From Halalkalibacter oceani (GTDB lineage Bacteria; Bacillota; Bacilli; Bacillales; Bacillaceae_D): a stretch of 64,000 nt of DNA. Below are positions 28,916 to 38,192 of this stretch, piece after piece; position 1 is the first letter of the stretch, and each line of letters begins with the position of its first letter. The position numbers and the translations under genes are program-made. A model generated the notes under the pieces. The model saw only the letters and a list, made by a program, of their open reading frames with translations, had not been told where the DNA came from and made no database searches. The stretch is from positions 62,001-126,000 of the forward strand of contig NZ_JAMBOS010000005.1 in assembly GCF_023715705.1 (NCBI RefSeq), written 5' to 3'.

Positions 28916-29701
28916 TTACGCTTCCTGATTGACACGTTCATCTTCAATGCCAAGCTCTTCTTTAATCCAGTCATATCCTTCAGCTTCAAGGCGTGTCGCA
29001 AGCTCTGATCCGCCGGACTTGACAATGCGTCCCTGCATCATAACGTGTACTTTATCAGGTGTAATATAGTTAAGGAGGCGTTGATAGTGAGTAATAATAA
29101 GACAGCCGAATTCTGAACCGCGCATCGCGTTAACGCCTTGAGAAACGACTTTAAGAGCATCGATATCCAAACCTGAATCAATCTCATCAAGAATGGCAAT
29201 TTTCGGCTCAAGCATTAAGAGCTGAAGAATTTCATTACGCTTCTTCTCACCGCCTGAGAAGCCTTCATTCAAATAACGATGCGAGAATGATTCATCAATT
29301 TCAAGAAGACCCATCTTCTCGTCAAGCTGACGGATAAATTTCATCAACGAAATTTCGTCGCCTTCTTCACGCTTTGAATTGATCGCAGAGCGTAAAAAGT
29401 CCGCGTTTGTAATTCCACTAATTTCACTTGGGTATTGCATCGCTAAAAACAAACCAGCCTTTGCCCGCTCATCAACTTCCATTTCAAGTACATCCTCGCC
29501 GTCCATGGTAATAGACCCGGAAGTAATCTCATACTTCGGATGACCCATAATCGCCGACGCCAATGTTGATTTACCGGTTCCGTTAGGTCCCATAATTGCG
29601 TGGATTTCTCCACCTTTTATTTCAAGGTTGAACCCCTTCAAAATTTCAGTGCCTTCAACAGCTACATGTAAATCTTCAATCTTCAAAAATGGTGCAGACA
29701 T
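28916..29701 (-). CDS. sufC: Fe-S assembly ATPase SufC
   Basis: A 261-residue ABC-type ATPase that drives the SufBCD scaffold. Walker A GPNGTGKST, signature FSGGEKKRNEIL, Walker B PKIAILDEIDSGLD and the H-loop ITHYQR are all present. I chose the ATG at 29701 after GGAGG (begins MSAPFLKIEDLHV) rather than 29731. It heads the suf operon, whose promoter lies in 29702-29900. Confidence 0.97.
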   Translation of the reverse strand: MSAPFLKIEDLHVAVEGTEILKGFNLEIKGGEIHAIMGPNGTGKSTLASAIMGHPKYEITSGSITMDGEDVLEMEVDERAKAGLFLAMQYPSEISGITNADFLRSAINSKREEGDEISLMKFIRQLDEKMGLLEIDESFSHRYLNEGFSGGEKKRNEILQLLMLEPKIAILDEIDSGLDIDALKVVSQGVNAMRGSEFGCLIITHYQRLLNYITPDKVHVMMQGRIVKSGGSELATRLEAEGYDWIKEELGIEDERVNQEA

Positions 29702-29900
29702 ACCAATAACCTCCAATGTATTTTCCTTCATCTATCTTCAAGATAGGATGAATCTTTTTTGTTTTATTCTCAATCTATTCTCATTCTAATCTTATAACAA
29801 ATCCATTATAAGTTCAAGGTAAGTGAATGATTCTACCTTACATTCCCCGACATCATTTTGCAACTAAGATAGTGGGCAAAAAACAGATAAGTCTTCATGT

Positions 29901-29933
29901 AAAAAACTGAGCAGCCTGCGCACGCTCAGTTTT
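29901..29933 (-). terminator. Terminator of the yurZ-like gene
   Basis: AAAACTGAGC and GCTCAGTTTT arms with a T-rich tail on the minus strand. It begins about 40 bases after the gene's stop and may work in both directions. Confidence 0.8.
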
Positions 29934-29973
29934 CTCTTACTATCTTAGTTTAGGCGGTTTAATTCTTTTTAGC

Positions 29974-30351
29974 TTACTGAACCTGCTTGTCCTTCCCGGA
30001 AAGATCGCGAATCGTCTCCTGCACGAGCGTCACCGCCTGGCTTAAGGCCGCTCCTCCGCCAAAGGCAGCCGTCACGCCAACAGCCTCAAGAATTTCTTCC
30101 TCTTCACAGCCTTGATCGAGACAGCCTTTTGTATGGTAAATAATGCAGTACTCATCCTGAGAAAAAATACTGATGCCGAGCGCGATCAGCTGTTTTTCCT
30201 TTTGGGAAAGCTTCCCCTTGGCAAAACAGGCCTCAGTGAAAGCATTGTATTTCTTGGCGATTTGCGGCATTTTTTCGGTAAAAAAACCGATTCCTTCTTT
30301 ATAATCCTGTAGCGCCATTTCGATTGGACTGTTCTCCTGTTGCTGCTCCAT
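29974..30351 (-). CDS. yurZ: Carboxymuconolactone decarboxylase/AhpD-like protein (YurZ)
   Basis: A 125-residue CMD-family alpha-helical protein. The family region is [19 protein letters not shown] followed by [11 protein letters not shown], which contains a Cys and His placed like the AhpD redox site but without a clean CxxC, then the [18 protein letters not shown] core. It lies directly upstream of the suf genes as in B. subtilis, so a link to redox stress is plausible; the true role is unknown. Confidence 0.85.
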   Translation of the reverse strand: MEQQQENSPIEMALQDYKEGIGFFTEKMPQIAKKYNAFTEACFAKGKLSQKEKQLIALGISIFSQDEYCIIYHTKGCLDQGCEEEEILEAVGVTAAFGGGAALSQAVTLVQETIRDLSGKDKQVQ

Positions 30352-30489
30352 CCTTTTCAGCCTCCTTTTGTAATGGCATTATTATTTGTATATTGCCATT
30401 AAATATTCGCGGCGATGGGACGGATTGATGCAGATCGTTAAAGCATAAACGCTCATATTAAATTCCCATAGAATTAGAAATGTAGTATA

Positions 30490-30538
30490 GCAAAGAAAGG
30501 AGTGTGACAAAAAGGAAACACCTTTTTTGACACACTCC
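30490..30538 (-). terminator. Terminator of the met transporter operon
   Basis: Long near-perfect stem after metQ: GGAGTGTG, then CAAAAA with partner CTTTTTG, closed by CACACTCC, and followed by TTTCTTTG on the minus strand. Confidence 0.9.
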
Positions 30539-30558
30539 CACTTTCTTCTTATTTAACG

Positions 30559-31416
30559 TTATTGAGAAACCGGAATAACAGCCCCGTTATACGTTTCTAA
30601 AATAAACTGGGCGATTTCCTCGGATTGTAGAACCTCCAGGAGCTTCAGCACTTCTGGACGCTGTTCATCCTCAGCCCGGACAACAATTAAGTTCGGCTGA
30701 AGGACATCTTCTCCTTCGAAAGCAATTCCGTACTGTTCAATGTCGATGCCGCCTTCCAGCGCATAATTCGTATTAATTGCCACGGCATCCCCTTCGCCGC
30801 TTTCAAACGATGGAGCAAGCATTCTTGCTTCAACCTGAGTGTCACCGAAACGAAGATTTTTCGGATTGAAGACAATATTATCGACTGTAGCAAGTTCACC
30901 TTCCGCTACATCAAGCTCAATTAAGCCGGCACGTTCAAAAATCGGCAAAATACGGCCATGGTCGCTAATTGAATCACTCATAATAATGTTCGCACCTTCC
31001 GGAAGCTCCTCAAGGCTGCTGTACTCCTGCGAATAAATTCCGATCGGTTCAGCGTGTACCTCTCCGATACTAACAAAATCATAATCATTTTCTTCGATTT
31101 GCATGTCTAAATAACCCGGTGTCTGGAAATAGTTTGCATCAATATCTCCGTCACGCAATGCGTGGTTTGGCAAAATATAGTCCTGGAAGGTCACAATCTC
31201 AAGATCAATTCCTTCCTCTGCTAATAACGGCTTCGCCGCTTCAAGAATTTCAGCATGCGGCACGGCTGATGCCCCAACGCTTAATGTAACAGCTTCCTCC
31301 TGAGGCTCGCCCGCCTCATCTGCTCCCGTATCAGGTGCTTCCTCATCGGTGCTGCCGCACGCTGCCAAGGAAAATGCCAATGTTGCTGCTCCAATCAAGT
31401 GTAAAAACTTTTTCAT
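30559..31416 (-). CDS. metQ: Methionine ABC transporter lipoprotein MetQ
   Basis: A 285-residue NlpA/MetQ-family binding protein: signal peptide with lipobox SLAACGS (Cys near 20), then VTLSVGASAVPHAEIL, GDIDANYFQTPGYLD and NTNYALEGG, the ligand-contacting parts of MetQ. It binds methionine outside the membrane and works with MetP and MetN. It lies 17 bases after metP. The operon is under a SAM-I riboswitch. Confidence 0.95.
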   Translation of the reverse strand: MKKFLHLIGAATLAFSLAACGSTDEEAPDTGADEAGEPQEEAVTLSVGASAVPHAEILEAAKPLLAEEGIDLEIVTFQDYILPNHALRDGDIDANYFQTPGYLDMQIEENDYDFVSIGEVHAEPIGIYSQEYSSLEELPEGANIIMSDSISDHGRILPIFERAGLIELDVAEGELATVDNIVFNPKNLRFGDTQVEARMLAPSFESGEGDAVAINTNYALEGGIDIEQYGIAFEGEDVLQPNLIVVRAEDEQRPEVLKLLEVLQSEEIAQFILETYNGAVIPVSQ

Positions 31417-31433
31417 CTTTGTTTCCCCCTTCG

Positions 31434-32090
31434 TTATCGTTTGTCTGTTTTATTGGTAAAATAGTCGCCGATCCATTGAATAATAAAGACAATGATCACG
31501 ATGACTATTGTTGCCACGAATGTAATCTGACTGTTCGATCGCTGGAACCCTTCCAAATAGGCAAAATGTCCAAGCCCTCCGGCGCCGATCACACCGGCCA
31601 TCGCCGTATAACTGACGAGCGCGATCGCCGTCACAGTAATACCGGAGATTAACGCCGGCATCGCTTCCGGGATCAGGACCTTGCGGATAATCGTCCAATT
31701 CCCAGCCCCCATTGCCTTCGAGGCTTCAATGACTCCCTTATCGATTTCGCGCAGGGCAATTTCCACCATCCGTGCGTAAAAAGGAGCCGCTCCAATGATT
31801 AAAGCCGGCAGGGCAGCGTTTGCCCCAAGCATCGAACCGACCAGGGCACGCGTAAACGGGATCAGTAAAATAATCAATATAATGAATGGAATAGAGCGAA
31901 AAACGTTAACAAACAAGCTGAACAGCTGATTGATGAACCTGTTTTCCCACAGATTCCCTTTGCTTGTTAAATACAAAGTCAACCCGAGAATAATACCGAG
32001 AAAGAAGGTCGCCACTACTGAGATGCCGGTCATATAAACCGTTTCAACAGTCGCGTTCCACAACCCGTCCCATTTCACTTCATTCAACAT
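31434..32090 (-). CDS. metP: Methionine ABC transporter permease MetP
   Basis: A 218-residue MetI/MetP-type permease with five hydrophobic segments and the EAA motif MGAGNWTIIRKVLIPEAMPAL near residues 130-150. It overlaps metN by 11 bases, indicating translational coupling. Confidence 0.95.
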   Translation of the reverse strand: MLNEVKWDGLWNATVETVYMTGISVVATFFLGIILGLTLYLTSKGNLWENRFINQLFSLFVNVFRSIPFIILIILLIPFTRALVGSMLGANAALPALIIGAAPFYARMVEIALREIDKGVIEASKAMGAGNWTIIRKVLIPEAMPALISGITVTAIALVSYTAMAGVIGAGGLGHFAYLEGFQRSNSQITFVATIVIVIIVFIIQWIGDYFTNKTDKR

Positions 32091-33111
32091 GCGATATCAC
32101 CTCCACCTCAACCTGCTTACTGCTGATAAAGGCAATTGCCGCCTCAATTTGCTCGGGTTTCCCGTCAAGAGCAATAAACAGAGTTCCATATGAACCCGCC
32201 TGGATTTTTGTTATTTTCCCTTGAACAATATTGACCTCGATATCAAATTGACGGATCAACTGGCTAATAAGCGGGCGCTCCGTTTCTTCACCGACAAAGG
32301 TAAGCTGGACAACTTTCCCTTCAGGAGAATCCGCCAGCATATGCGAAATCGCTTCGGCTGTTTCTTCCGGCTCGGTTATTTGTTTGACAAATTCCTTTGT
32401 CATTTCCTCTTTCGGCTTCCTAAACACGTCACGCACTGGTCCTTGCTCAACCACCTTGCCGGCCTCCATTACGGCGACCTGATGACAGATTTTGCGGATA
32501 ACATGCATTTCATGTGTAATTAAAATAATCGTCAATCCAAGCTTTTCATTAATGTCAACGAGTAAATCGAGAATCGCATCAGTTGTTTTCGGATCTAAAG
32601 CGGATGTCGCTTCATCACAGAGAAGAACCTTCGGATTATTGGCCAGTGCCCTGGCGATCCCGACCCGCTGCTTCTGACCGCCACTAAGCTGGGAAGGATA
32701 GCTTTCTTCTCTGCCAGCCAGCCCGACAAGTTTAATTAATTCATCAACGCGCTGATCACGTTCCGGCTTTTTTACTCCGGCGATTTCAAGCGGGAATGCG
32801 ATGTTTTCCCGCACGGTGCGAGACCAGAGCAAATTAAAATGCTGAAAAATCATCCCGATTTCCTGTCTCGCTTTCCGTAAATCCTTCTTACTCATCTGTG
32901 AGAGATTTCGCCCGGCTACTGTCACTTCCCCTTGAGTCGGCCGCTCAAGCATATTGACCATTCTGATCAAGGTACTTTTCCCGGCGCCGCTATAGCCGAT
33001 GACGCCAAATATCTCGCCTTCATTAATTTGTAAATCAATCCCGTCCACCGCACGGACCGGACCATCCTTCGTCTGAAAAACTTTATAAATATCGCGCAAC
33101 GTAATCATCAA
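32080..33111 (-). CDS. metN: Methionine ABC transporter ATPase MetN
   Basis: A 343-residue ATPase: Walker A GYSGAGKST, signature LSGGQKQRVGIARAL, Walker B VLLCDEATSALD. The C-terminal NIL domain (about 265-343) binds methionine and inhibits transport from within the cell. The gene is first in the operon behind the SAM-I riboswitch. Confidence 0.96.
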   Translation of the reverse strand: MMITLRDIYKVFQTKDGPVRAVDGIDLQINEGEIFGVIGYSGAGKSTLIRMVNMLERPTQGEVTVAGRNLSQMSKKDLRKARQEIGMIFQHFNLLWSRTVRENIAFPLEIAGVKKPERDQRVDELIKLVGLAGREESYPSQLSGGQKQRVGIARALANNPKVLLCDEATSALDPKTTDAILDLLVDINEKLGLTIILITHEMHVIRKICHQVAVMEAGKVVEQGPVRDVFRKPKEEMTKEFVKQITEPEETAEAISHMLADSPEGKVVQLTFVGEETERPLISQLIRQFDIEVNIVQGKITKIQAGSYGTLFIALDGKPEQIEAAIAFISSKQVEVEVISHVE

Positions 33112-33185
33112 ATCACACCTTTCCGATCACTTAACTTCCTTTTTGCACAGTACTTGTTTCCTGGATGGCAGAACGTTCCTCATAA

Positions 33186-33224
33186 GAAAAACCCTCCTGT
33201 GCATCAGCAAATGAACAGAAAGGT
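33186..33224 (-). terminator. Riboswitch-controlled terminator before metN
   Basis: ACCTTTCTGT and ACAGGAGGGT arms pair over ten positions (two G-U) and are followed by TTTTTCTT on the minus strand. It is the expression platform of the SAM-I riboswitch, formed when SAM is bound. Confidence 0.88.
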
Positions 33225-33241
33225 TGTGAATACGAGCCTCT

Positions 33242-33340
33242 CTCTCATCTTTCAAAGCATTCCGCTTTGCAGGATTTAGCACCATTGGTATGGTTGCCGG
33301 GTTTCACAGGGCCAGTCCCTCCACCGCTCTCGATAAGAGC
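33242..33340 (-). ncRNA. SAM-I riboswitch (S-box) aptamer
   Basis: The minus strand starts CTCTTATCGAGAGCGGTGGA, continues GGGACTGGCCC and TGAAACCCGGCAACC, has GGTGCTAAATCC and closes with GAAAGATGAGAG. These are the conserved S-box elements: P1 helix, kink-turn, pseudoknot and GCTAATTCC-like J3/4. It controls metNPQ by termination. Confidence 0.97.
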
Positions 33341-33369
33341 TAAATTATACTTCCTTTTAGCATGATGAA

Positions 33370-33399
33370 ATAATAGCACGGAGAAAAAATACTTGTCAA
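33370..33399 (-). promoter_or_regulatory. Promoter of the SAM riboswitch-metNPQ transcript
   Basis: Minus strand -35 TTGACA (33394-33399), 18-base spacer, -10 TATTAT (33370-33375), about 30 bases before the aptamer. Confidence 0.8.
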
Positions 33400-33631
33400 T
33401 CTTTTTGCTTTTTCCAATGTAAAAGGAAGATATGGAAGATATTATCTGAAAAATGGAACTATTTAAGAGAGGGAGAGATCATGGTAGGCGCCAGTCAGGC
33501 AGGTGGAAATACCTTAGTGGATAGCGATGCCGTACTGCAGATAAAAAACATGGCAGTGGCTTCGTTCTGCGCAGACTTCGCTTACTGCTTGGGGCTGTGT
33601 CAAAAGTAAAGCGATCTTTTGATACAACCCT
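33400..33631. other. Intergenic stretch between metN promoter and yusG
   Basis: No gene recognised. A hairpin near 33590-33633 (GGGGCTGTGTCAAAAG with CTTTTGATACAACCC) directly follows the yusG stop; the T tail is weak in either direction, so it is only a possible terminator. Confidence 0.4.
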
Positions 33632-33868
33632 TTAACACCAGCCTTCTTCGCAGTTGTCGACATAGGAAGTAATCTGGTCGGGGTTTTCTTGCTCGTAGCG
33701 ATAAATTTTATCCTGCTCAAATTCATAGCCCCGGAACATGTCATGTTCCAGTCCTTGGCTTGTCTCCAACACTTTTCCAATCTGTGTGTCACCAATGTAA
33801 AGATTCAGCGTTCCAGCTTCATACTTTCCCTTTACCTGCCCTGTTACATCGACCCGGACAAATCCCAT
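33632..33868 (-). CDS. yusG: YusG-like DUF2553 protein
   Basis: A 78-residue protein of the DUF2553 family with the pattern VDVTGQVKGKYEAGTLNLYI and FRGYEFEQDKIYR. Function unknown. I chose the ATG at 33868, 8 bases after AAGGAGG; the ATG two codons earlier is too close to the site. Length and neighbours match B. subtilis yusG. Confidence 0.85.
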   Translation of the reverse strand: MGFVRVDVTGQVKGKYEAGTLNLYIGDTQIGKVLETSQGLEHDMFRGYEFEQDKIYRYEQENPDQITSYVDNCEEGWC

Positions 33869-33937
33869 GTTCATAACCTCCTTATCAGAAGTTACTGTTA
33901 TGATTCCCTTTCCTCATTTTTCGATGCCGCTGCACAA

Positions 33938-33986
33938 GAAAAAAGAGCTGGGACATCAGGTAACATCAACCTGCTTATCCCAGCTC
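33938..33986 (-). terminator. Terminator of gcvH
   Basis: GAGCTGGGA and TCCCAGCTC arms with inner CAGG/CCTG pairing, seven T residues follow on the minus strand (33938-33944). Confidence 0.9.
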
Positions 33987-34000
33987 CGCACAACTCGCTT

Positions 34001-34387
34001 TTAGTCCTCGGAAATCATTTCCTTGTATTGCTCCGCTGACATCAGCTTGTCAATTTCTGAAGAATCGCTTGGCTCGACAACGATCATCCACGCCTTTTCA
34101 TAAGGTGATTCATTGACAAATTCAGGAGAATCATCAAGCTCTTCATTCACCTCAACAACCTTGCCGCTTACCGGAGCATAAAGCTCGGACACCGTTTTGA
34201 CAGATTCAACGCTGCCGAATGGCTCGTCCGCTTCAATTTCGTCTCCAACTTCCGGAAGCTCGACAAATACGATGTCACCAAGCTCAGACTGAGCGAAGTC
34301 CGTAATCCCGATACGGACTTTATCTCCTTCAACTTTTACCCACTCATGCTCTTCGGAATACTTTAACTCGTTCGGTAAATTACTCAT
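34001..34387 (-). CDS. gcvH: Glycine cleavage system H protein / lipoyl carrier GcvH
   Basis: A 128-residue lipoyl domain protein. The lipoylated Lys is in [14 protein letters not shown] (about residue 64). It carries the aminomethyl group in glycine cleavage and, in Bacillus, also relays lipoyl groups from LipM to other enzymes. It stands apart from the other gcv genes, as in B. subtilis. Confidence 0.97.
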   Translation of the reverse strand: MSNLPNELKYSEEHEWVKVEGDKVRIGITDFAQSELGDIVFVELPEVGDEIEADEPFGSVESVKTVSELYAPVSGKVVEVNEELDDSPEFVNESPYEKAWMIVVEPSDSSEIDKLMSAEQYKEMISED

Positions 34388-34457
34388 AAAAAAATCCCTC
34401 CATCATGATCCACTGTTTTTTCTAATTATACCTACTTTTTCAATAAAACAAAATGAA

Positions 34458-34814
34458 TTATTGCCAAACCTGTTCAAATTGCTCTTCCTTGAATCCAACG
34501 GTTACGTTCTCTCCGTCGGTTGTGAGCGGACGCTTGATCAGCATCCCGTCAGAGGCCAGAAGTTCCAGCGCCTCATCCTCTGACATTCCCGCAAGCTTGT
34601 CCTTTAAACCTAATTCGCGATACTTTTGTCCGCTTGTGTTAAAGAACTTTTTTAATTCCAATCCACTCTTCTTCCACATTGTTTCCAGTTCATCTTTTGT
34701 CGGTGGATGATCGACAATATGTATGTCTTTCACGGCAATCCCATGCTCGTCCAGCCACTTTTTGGCTTTTCGGCAAGTACCACATTTTGGATAGTGGTAG
34801 AAGCTAATCGTCAT
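34458..34814 (-). CDS. yusI: ArsC/Spx-family protein YusI
   Basis: A 118-residue thioredoxin-fold protein with the CxxC motif in YPKCGTCRKAKKWLDE, the Spx/ArsC family signature, and GMLIKRPLTTDG. The CxxC makes a redox or regulatory role likely; it is not classical arsenate reductase. I chose the ATG at 34814 after AAGGAGG, giving the length of B. subtilis YusI; 25 upstream residues in the frame are unconserved. Confidence 0.88.
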   Translation of the reverse strand: MTISFYHYPKCGTCRKAKKWLDEHGIAVKDIHIVDHPPTKDELETMWKKSGLELKKFFNTSGQKYRELGLKDKLAGMSEDEALELLASDGMLIKRPLTTDGENVTVGFKEEQFEQVWQ

Positions 34815-35185
34815 CATACCCCTCCTTTCGATACGCCTGCTTTCATTATTGCCGATCTGCTTTTTTTGCACAATGATTTTGCCTATCATTTTCTTTCAAT
34901 CTTATGACAACTCCTTTTCGCTACATCTACATTGTCCCACTTTCCTGATCTTTCATACTTTAAAGCCCGCTTAAAAAATGAAATGGAGTGGATAAAGGCC
35001 TTTGTCACCTTTTGACCACCCCCAACGCAATGAGTGACGACGCCACTCTCTTATGAAGAGAGGGGATTTCACCTGCATAACGAGCCGAGACCAAAGGAAG
35101 AGTGTAGTGAACACATTAGCTATGTCCCGGCCCCTTGCAGAGCAGCCATTTCCAATAGGACTGTCTCACTCTATTTTCAAGCCTC
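34815..35185. other. Gene-free stretch between fadE and yusI
   Basis: About 370 bases with no credible gene. It contains the yusI promoter region and a GGGGCCGGGACATAG element on the minus strand that resembles half of the hairpins at 20793 and 57128 without its partner arm. Confidence 0.4.
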
Positions 35186-36964
35186 TTAGCTTATATATCC
35201 GCCCTCCTCGAGAACCGCTGCGGCAATTAAACGCTTTTTCTTTACAACATCAATCTCTTCGTGCCGTGTTAGCTTGCGCAAAATACCGAGCAGCATCCGC
35301 CGCTGATCGCCCTCCTCGATCATGATCAGAGATTCCTTCGCATGCCCCTCAATCCGCTGAAACGCTTCCTGGCAGAAGATTTGCGTCATGATCAGCTTCC
35401 GGTCCCCTTTGTCGTTCGCCCCGCTTCGTGCCTTTTCCGTCCGTAAAATAGCTGACTCCATCTGATAAATATCATTGACAATATCGGCGACATTGGCAAG
35501 CAGCTCCTGCTCCTGCTGCAATGCTTCGCCGTATGTTTGAACGCCCAGGCCCGCAACAAAAAGAAAGATCTTCTTCGCCATTGAAAGCAGCTGCTTTTCC
35601 TGTTCGAGCGGCCCTGACCCGACCTCGGCCGGAAGCAGCTGAACAAGCTCCTCTTGCAGCGCTCCCGCTTTTTCCAAAAGGGGAAGCTCGCCTTTCATCG
35701 CTTTGCGCAGCAATGTGCCGGGGACGAGCAGCCGGTTGATTTCATTCGTCCCTTCAAAAATCCGGTTAATTCGTGAATCGCGATACATCCGTTCCACTTC
35801 ATATTCCGCCATATACCCATAGCCGCCATGGATTTGCACCGCCTCATCGACAACAAAATCAAGCAGCTCAGAGCCGGCAATTTTATTCAGTGAGCACTCA
35901 ATCGCATATTCGGCGATCGCCCCTGCGACAGCGCGCCCGCTTTTCTGCTCCTCCTCTGTTAAGCTGCCGAAGCGTTGCTCGATTAATCCCCCGGTCCGAT
36001 AGACCGCGCTTTCTGTCGCGTATGTCGCGACCGCCATTTCCGCCAGCTTCTCCTGAATTAAGCGAAATCGGCCGATCGGCGTGTTGAATTGCTTTCGCTC
36101 GTTTGCATAGCCTGCCGCCAGCTCAATCGCCCGTTTGGCGCTGCCTACACAGCCGACTCCAAGCTTAAATCGTCCAATGTTCAAAATGTTGAAGGCGATC
36201 AGATGACCTTTCCCCGCTTCTCCAAGCAAATTCTCCTTCGGCACCTGGGCATTTTCCAAAATAACAGTCCGAGTCGAAGAGCCTTTAATGCCCATCTTCT
36301 TCTCTTCTACCCCTGTCTTCACCCCTTCGAAATCCCGCTCAACGATAAAGGCGGAGAATGCCTTGCCATCGATTTGCGCATAAACGATAAAAAGATCCGC
36401 AAAAGCTGAATTGGTAATCCATTGCTTTTCCCCGTTTACTACATAATGTGTCCCCGCTTCATTCAACATCGCCGTCGTTTTCGCACTGAGCGCATCCGAT
36501 CCCGAGCTCGGTTCAGTTAATGCGTAAGCGGCAATCCGTTCTCCTGTCGCCAAGGAAGGGAGATACTTTTTCTTTTGCTGTTCATTTCCGAAAAAGACAA
36601 TCGGCAAAGAGCCGATGCCGACATGCGCGCCATGGCTTAAGGCAAAGGAGCCTCCACGCGCCAGTTTTTCGGCGATCAAGGTCGAGCTGATTTTATCAAG
36701 CCCGAGGCCGCCATATTCCTCAGGAATGTCAGCGCCGAGCAGGCCAAGCTCGCCTGCCTGTTTCAGGAGCTGAATGGTATGCGAGAATTCATGCTGCTCA
36801 ATCTTATCGAGCAGCGGTACGACTTCATTGACGGTAAAATCAGCCGTCAGCTTGGCGATCATTTTTTGTTCATCAGTGAAATCCTCCGGAGTGAAACTAT
36901 CTGCTGCCGCATCCTCAATTAAAAAGCTGCCGCCTTTCACGGTCCGATCCGACGTTTGCCCCAT
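35186..36964 (-). CDS. fadE: Acyl-CoA dehydrogenase FadE
   Basis: A 592-residue long acyl-CoA dehydrogenase of the YusJ type. FAD- and substrate-binding segments AYALTEPSSGSDALSAKTTA, KQWITNSAFADLF and the C-terminal IHGGYGYMAEYEVERMYRD and FEGTNEINRLLVPG are present, followed by a C-terminal extension of about 200 residues usual for this clade. It catalyses the first step of beta-oxidation and follows fadA by 28 bases. Confidence 0.95.
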   Translation of the reverse strand: MGQTSDRTVKGGSFLIEDAAADSFTPEDFTDEQKMIAKLTADFTVNEVVPLLDKIEQHEFSHTIQLLKQAGELGLLGADIPEEYGGLGLDKISSTLIAEKLARGGSFALSHGAHVGIGSLPIVFFGNEQQKKKYLPSLATGERIAAYALTEPSSGSDALSAKTTAMLNEAGTHYVVNGEKQWITNSAFADLFIVYAQIDGKAFSAFIVERDFEGVKTGVEEKKMGIKGSSTRTVILENAQVPKENLLGEAGKGHLIAFNILNIGRFKLGVGCVGSAKRAIELAAGYANERKQFNTPIGRFRLIQEKLAEMAVATYATESAVYRTGGLIEQRFGSLTEEEQKSGRAVAGAIAEYAIECSLNKIAGSELLDFVVDEAVQIHGGYGYMAEYEVERMYRDSRINRIFEGTNEINRLLVPGTLLRKAMKGELPLLEKAGALQEELVQLLPAEVGSGPLEQEKQLLSMAKKIFLFVAGLGVQTYGEALQQEQELLANVADIVNDIYQMESAILRTEKARSGANDKGDRKLIMTQIFCQEAFQRIEGHAKESLIMIEEGDQRRMLLGILRKLTRHEEIDVVKKKRLIAAAVLEEGGYIS

Positions 36965-36992
36965 CGTTTTCTCCTCCTTTTTTCGCTACCAG

Positions 36993-38171
36993 TTAGCCGA
37001 TTAATTCAAATACGCCGGCTGCTCCCATCCCGCCGCCAATACACATCGTCACAACACCAAACTGCTGCCCGCGCCGCTTCATCTCATGCATTAACGTCAG
37101 CGTCAGCTTTGTTCCCGTACAACCGAGCGGATGGCCGAGAGCAATCGCCCCGCCGTTGACATTGACCTTTTCTTCATCAAGCTTCAGCTCGCGAATGACT
37201 TGAAGTGCCTGAGCGGCAAACGCCTCGTTCAACTCGAACAGCCCAATGTCCTCCAGCTGCAAACCGGCCATTCTTACCGCCTTCGGAATTGCCTCTACCG
37301 GGCCAATGCCCATGATTTCCGGGGCAACGCCCGCCACGGCAAAGGAACGAAACTTTACGACAGGACTCAGCCCTCTGGCAACGGCCTGATTTTTCTCCAT
37401 CACCAGGACCGCCGCCGCTCCATCACTCATTTGCGAAGCATTGCCGGCTGTTACAGTCCCTTTTGGATGAAATACCGGTTTGAGCTGCTTGAGCACCTCA
37501 ACAGTCGTCTCCCGCCTTACCCCTTCATCAACCGCAAAGGTAAACGGTTCCTCGACGAGCTGCTCCTGATCAACGGCTCGTTTAACACCCTCAACGGCGA
37601 TGATTTCCTCGTTAAACCGCCCCGCTTCCTGGGCAGCGCCGGCGCGTTTATGACTTTCAGCAGCAAACGCATCCTGATCCTCGCGCGAAACACCAAAGCG
37701 GCGCGCGACTTCCTCCGCCGTATGTCCCATTGTCATATAATACTCAGGCTGTTCGCTGATCAGACGGGGGTTGGCGGCAATCACATGACCGCCCATCGGA
37801 ATCATGCTCATCGACTCGACTCCTCCCGCGATGATCGCATTCGCCTGACCGAGCATAATTTTTTCCGCCGCAAACGCAATGCTTTGCAGGCCGGATGAGC
37901 AATAACGATTCACGGTGATCGCCGGCACGTGATGCGGCATTCCGGCCAGCATCGCGATCGTGCGCGCGACATTCATCCCCTGCTCGGCCTCAGGCATCGC
38001 ACAGCCGATGATCAGATCATCAATGTCAGCGGCATCGAAATGATTTGCCCGCTTTAACGTCTCCTCGACGGTTAAGGCGCCTAAGTCATCGGGCCGTACA
38101 GCGGCAAGGCTCCCGCGCTTTGCTTTTCCGACCGGCGTCCGTGCACCGGCAACAATAACTGCCTCTTTCAT
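36993..38171 (-). CDS. fadA: Acetyl-CoA C-acyltransferase FadA
   Basis: A 392-residue thiolase. The acyl-accepting Cys is in [11 protein letters not shown] (near residue 89), the base His in [10 protein letters not shown], and the second Cys in [11 protein letters not shown]. It carries out the last step of beta-oxidation. The gene lies between fadN and fadE as in B. subtilis yusLKJ. Confidence 0.97.
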   Translation of the reverse strand: MKEAVIVAGARTPVGKAKRGSLAAVRPDDLGALTVEETLKRANHFDAADIDDLIIGCAMPEAEQGMNVARTIAMLAGMPHHVPAITVNRYCSSGLQSIAFAAEKIMLGQANAIIAGGVESMSMIPMGGHVIAANPRLISEQPEYYMTMGHTAEEVARRFGVSREDQDAFAAESHKRAGAAQEAGRFNEEIIAVEGVKRAVDQEQLVEEPFTFAVDEGVRRETTVEVLKQLKPVFHPKGTVTAGNASQMSDGAAAVLVMEKNQAVARGLSPVVKFRSFAVAGVAPEIMGIGPVEAIPKAVRMAGLQLEDIGLFELNEAFAAQALQVIRELKLDEEKVNVNGGAIALGHPLGCTGTKLTLTLMHEMKRRGQQFGVVTMCIGGGMGAAGVFELIG

Positions 38172-38192
38172 ATGCCATCCTTCCTTTCTCCT

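Noticed and set aside
33514-33795. Minus-strand 93-codon frame overlapping yusG
   Set aside because: It is an alternative frame of yusG with unlikely composition and no ribosome site.
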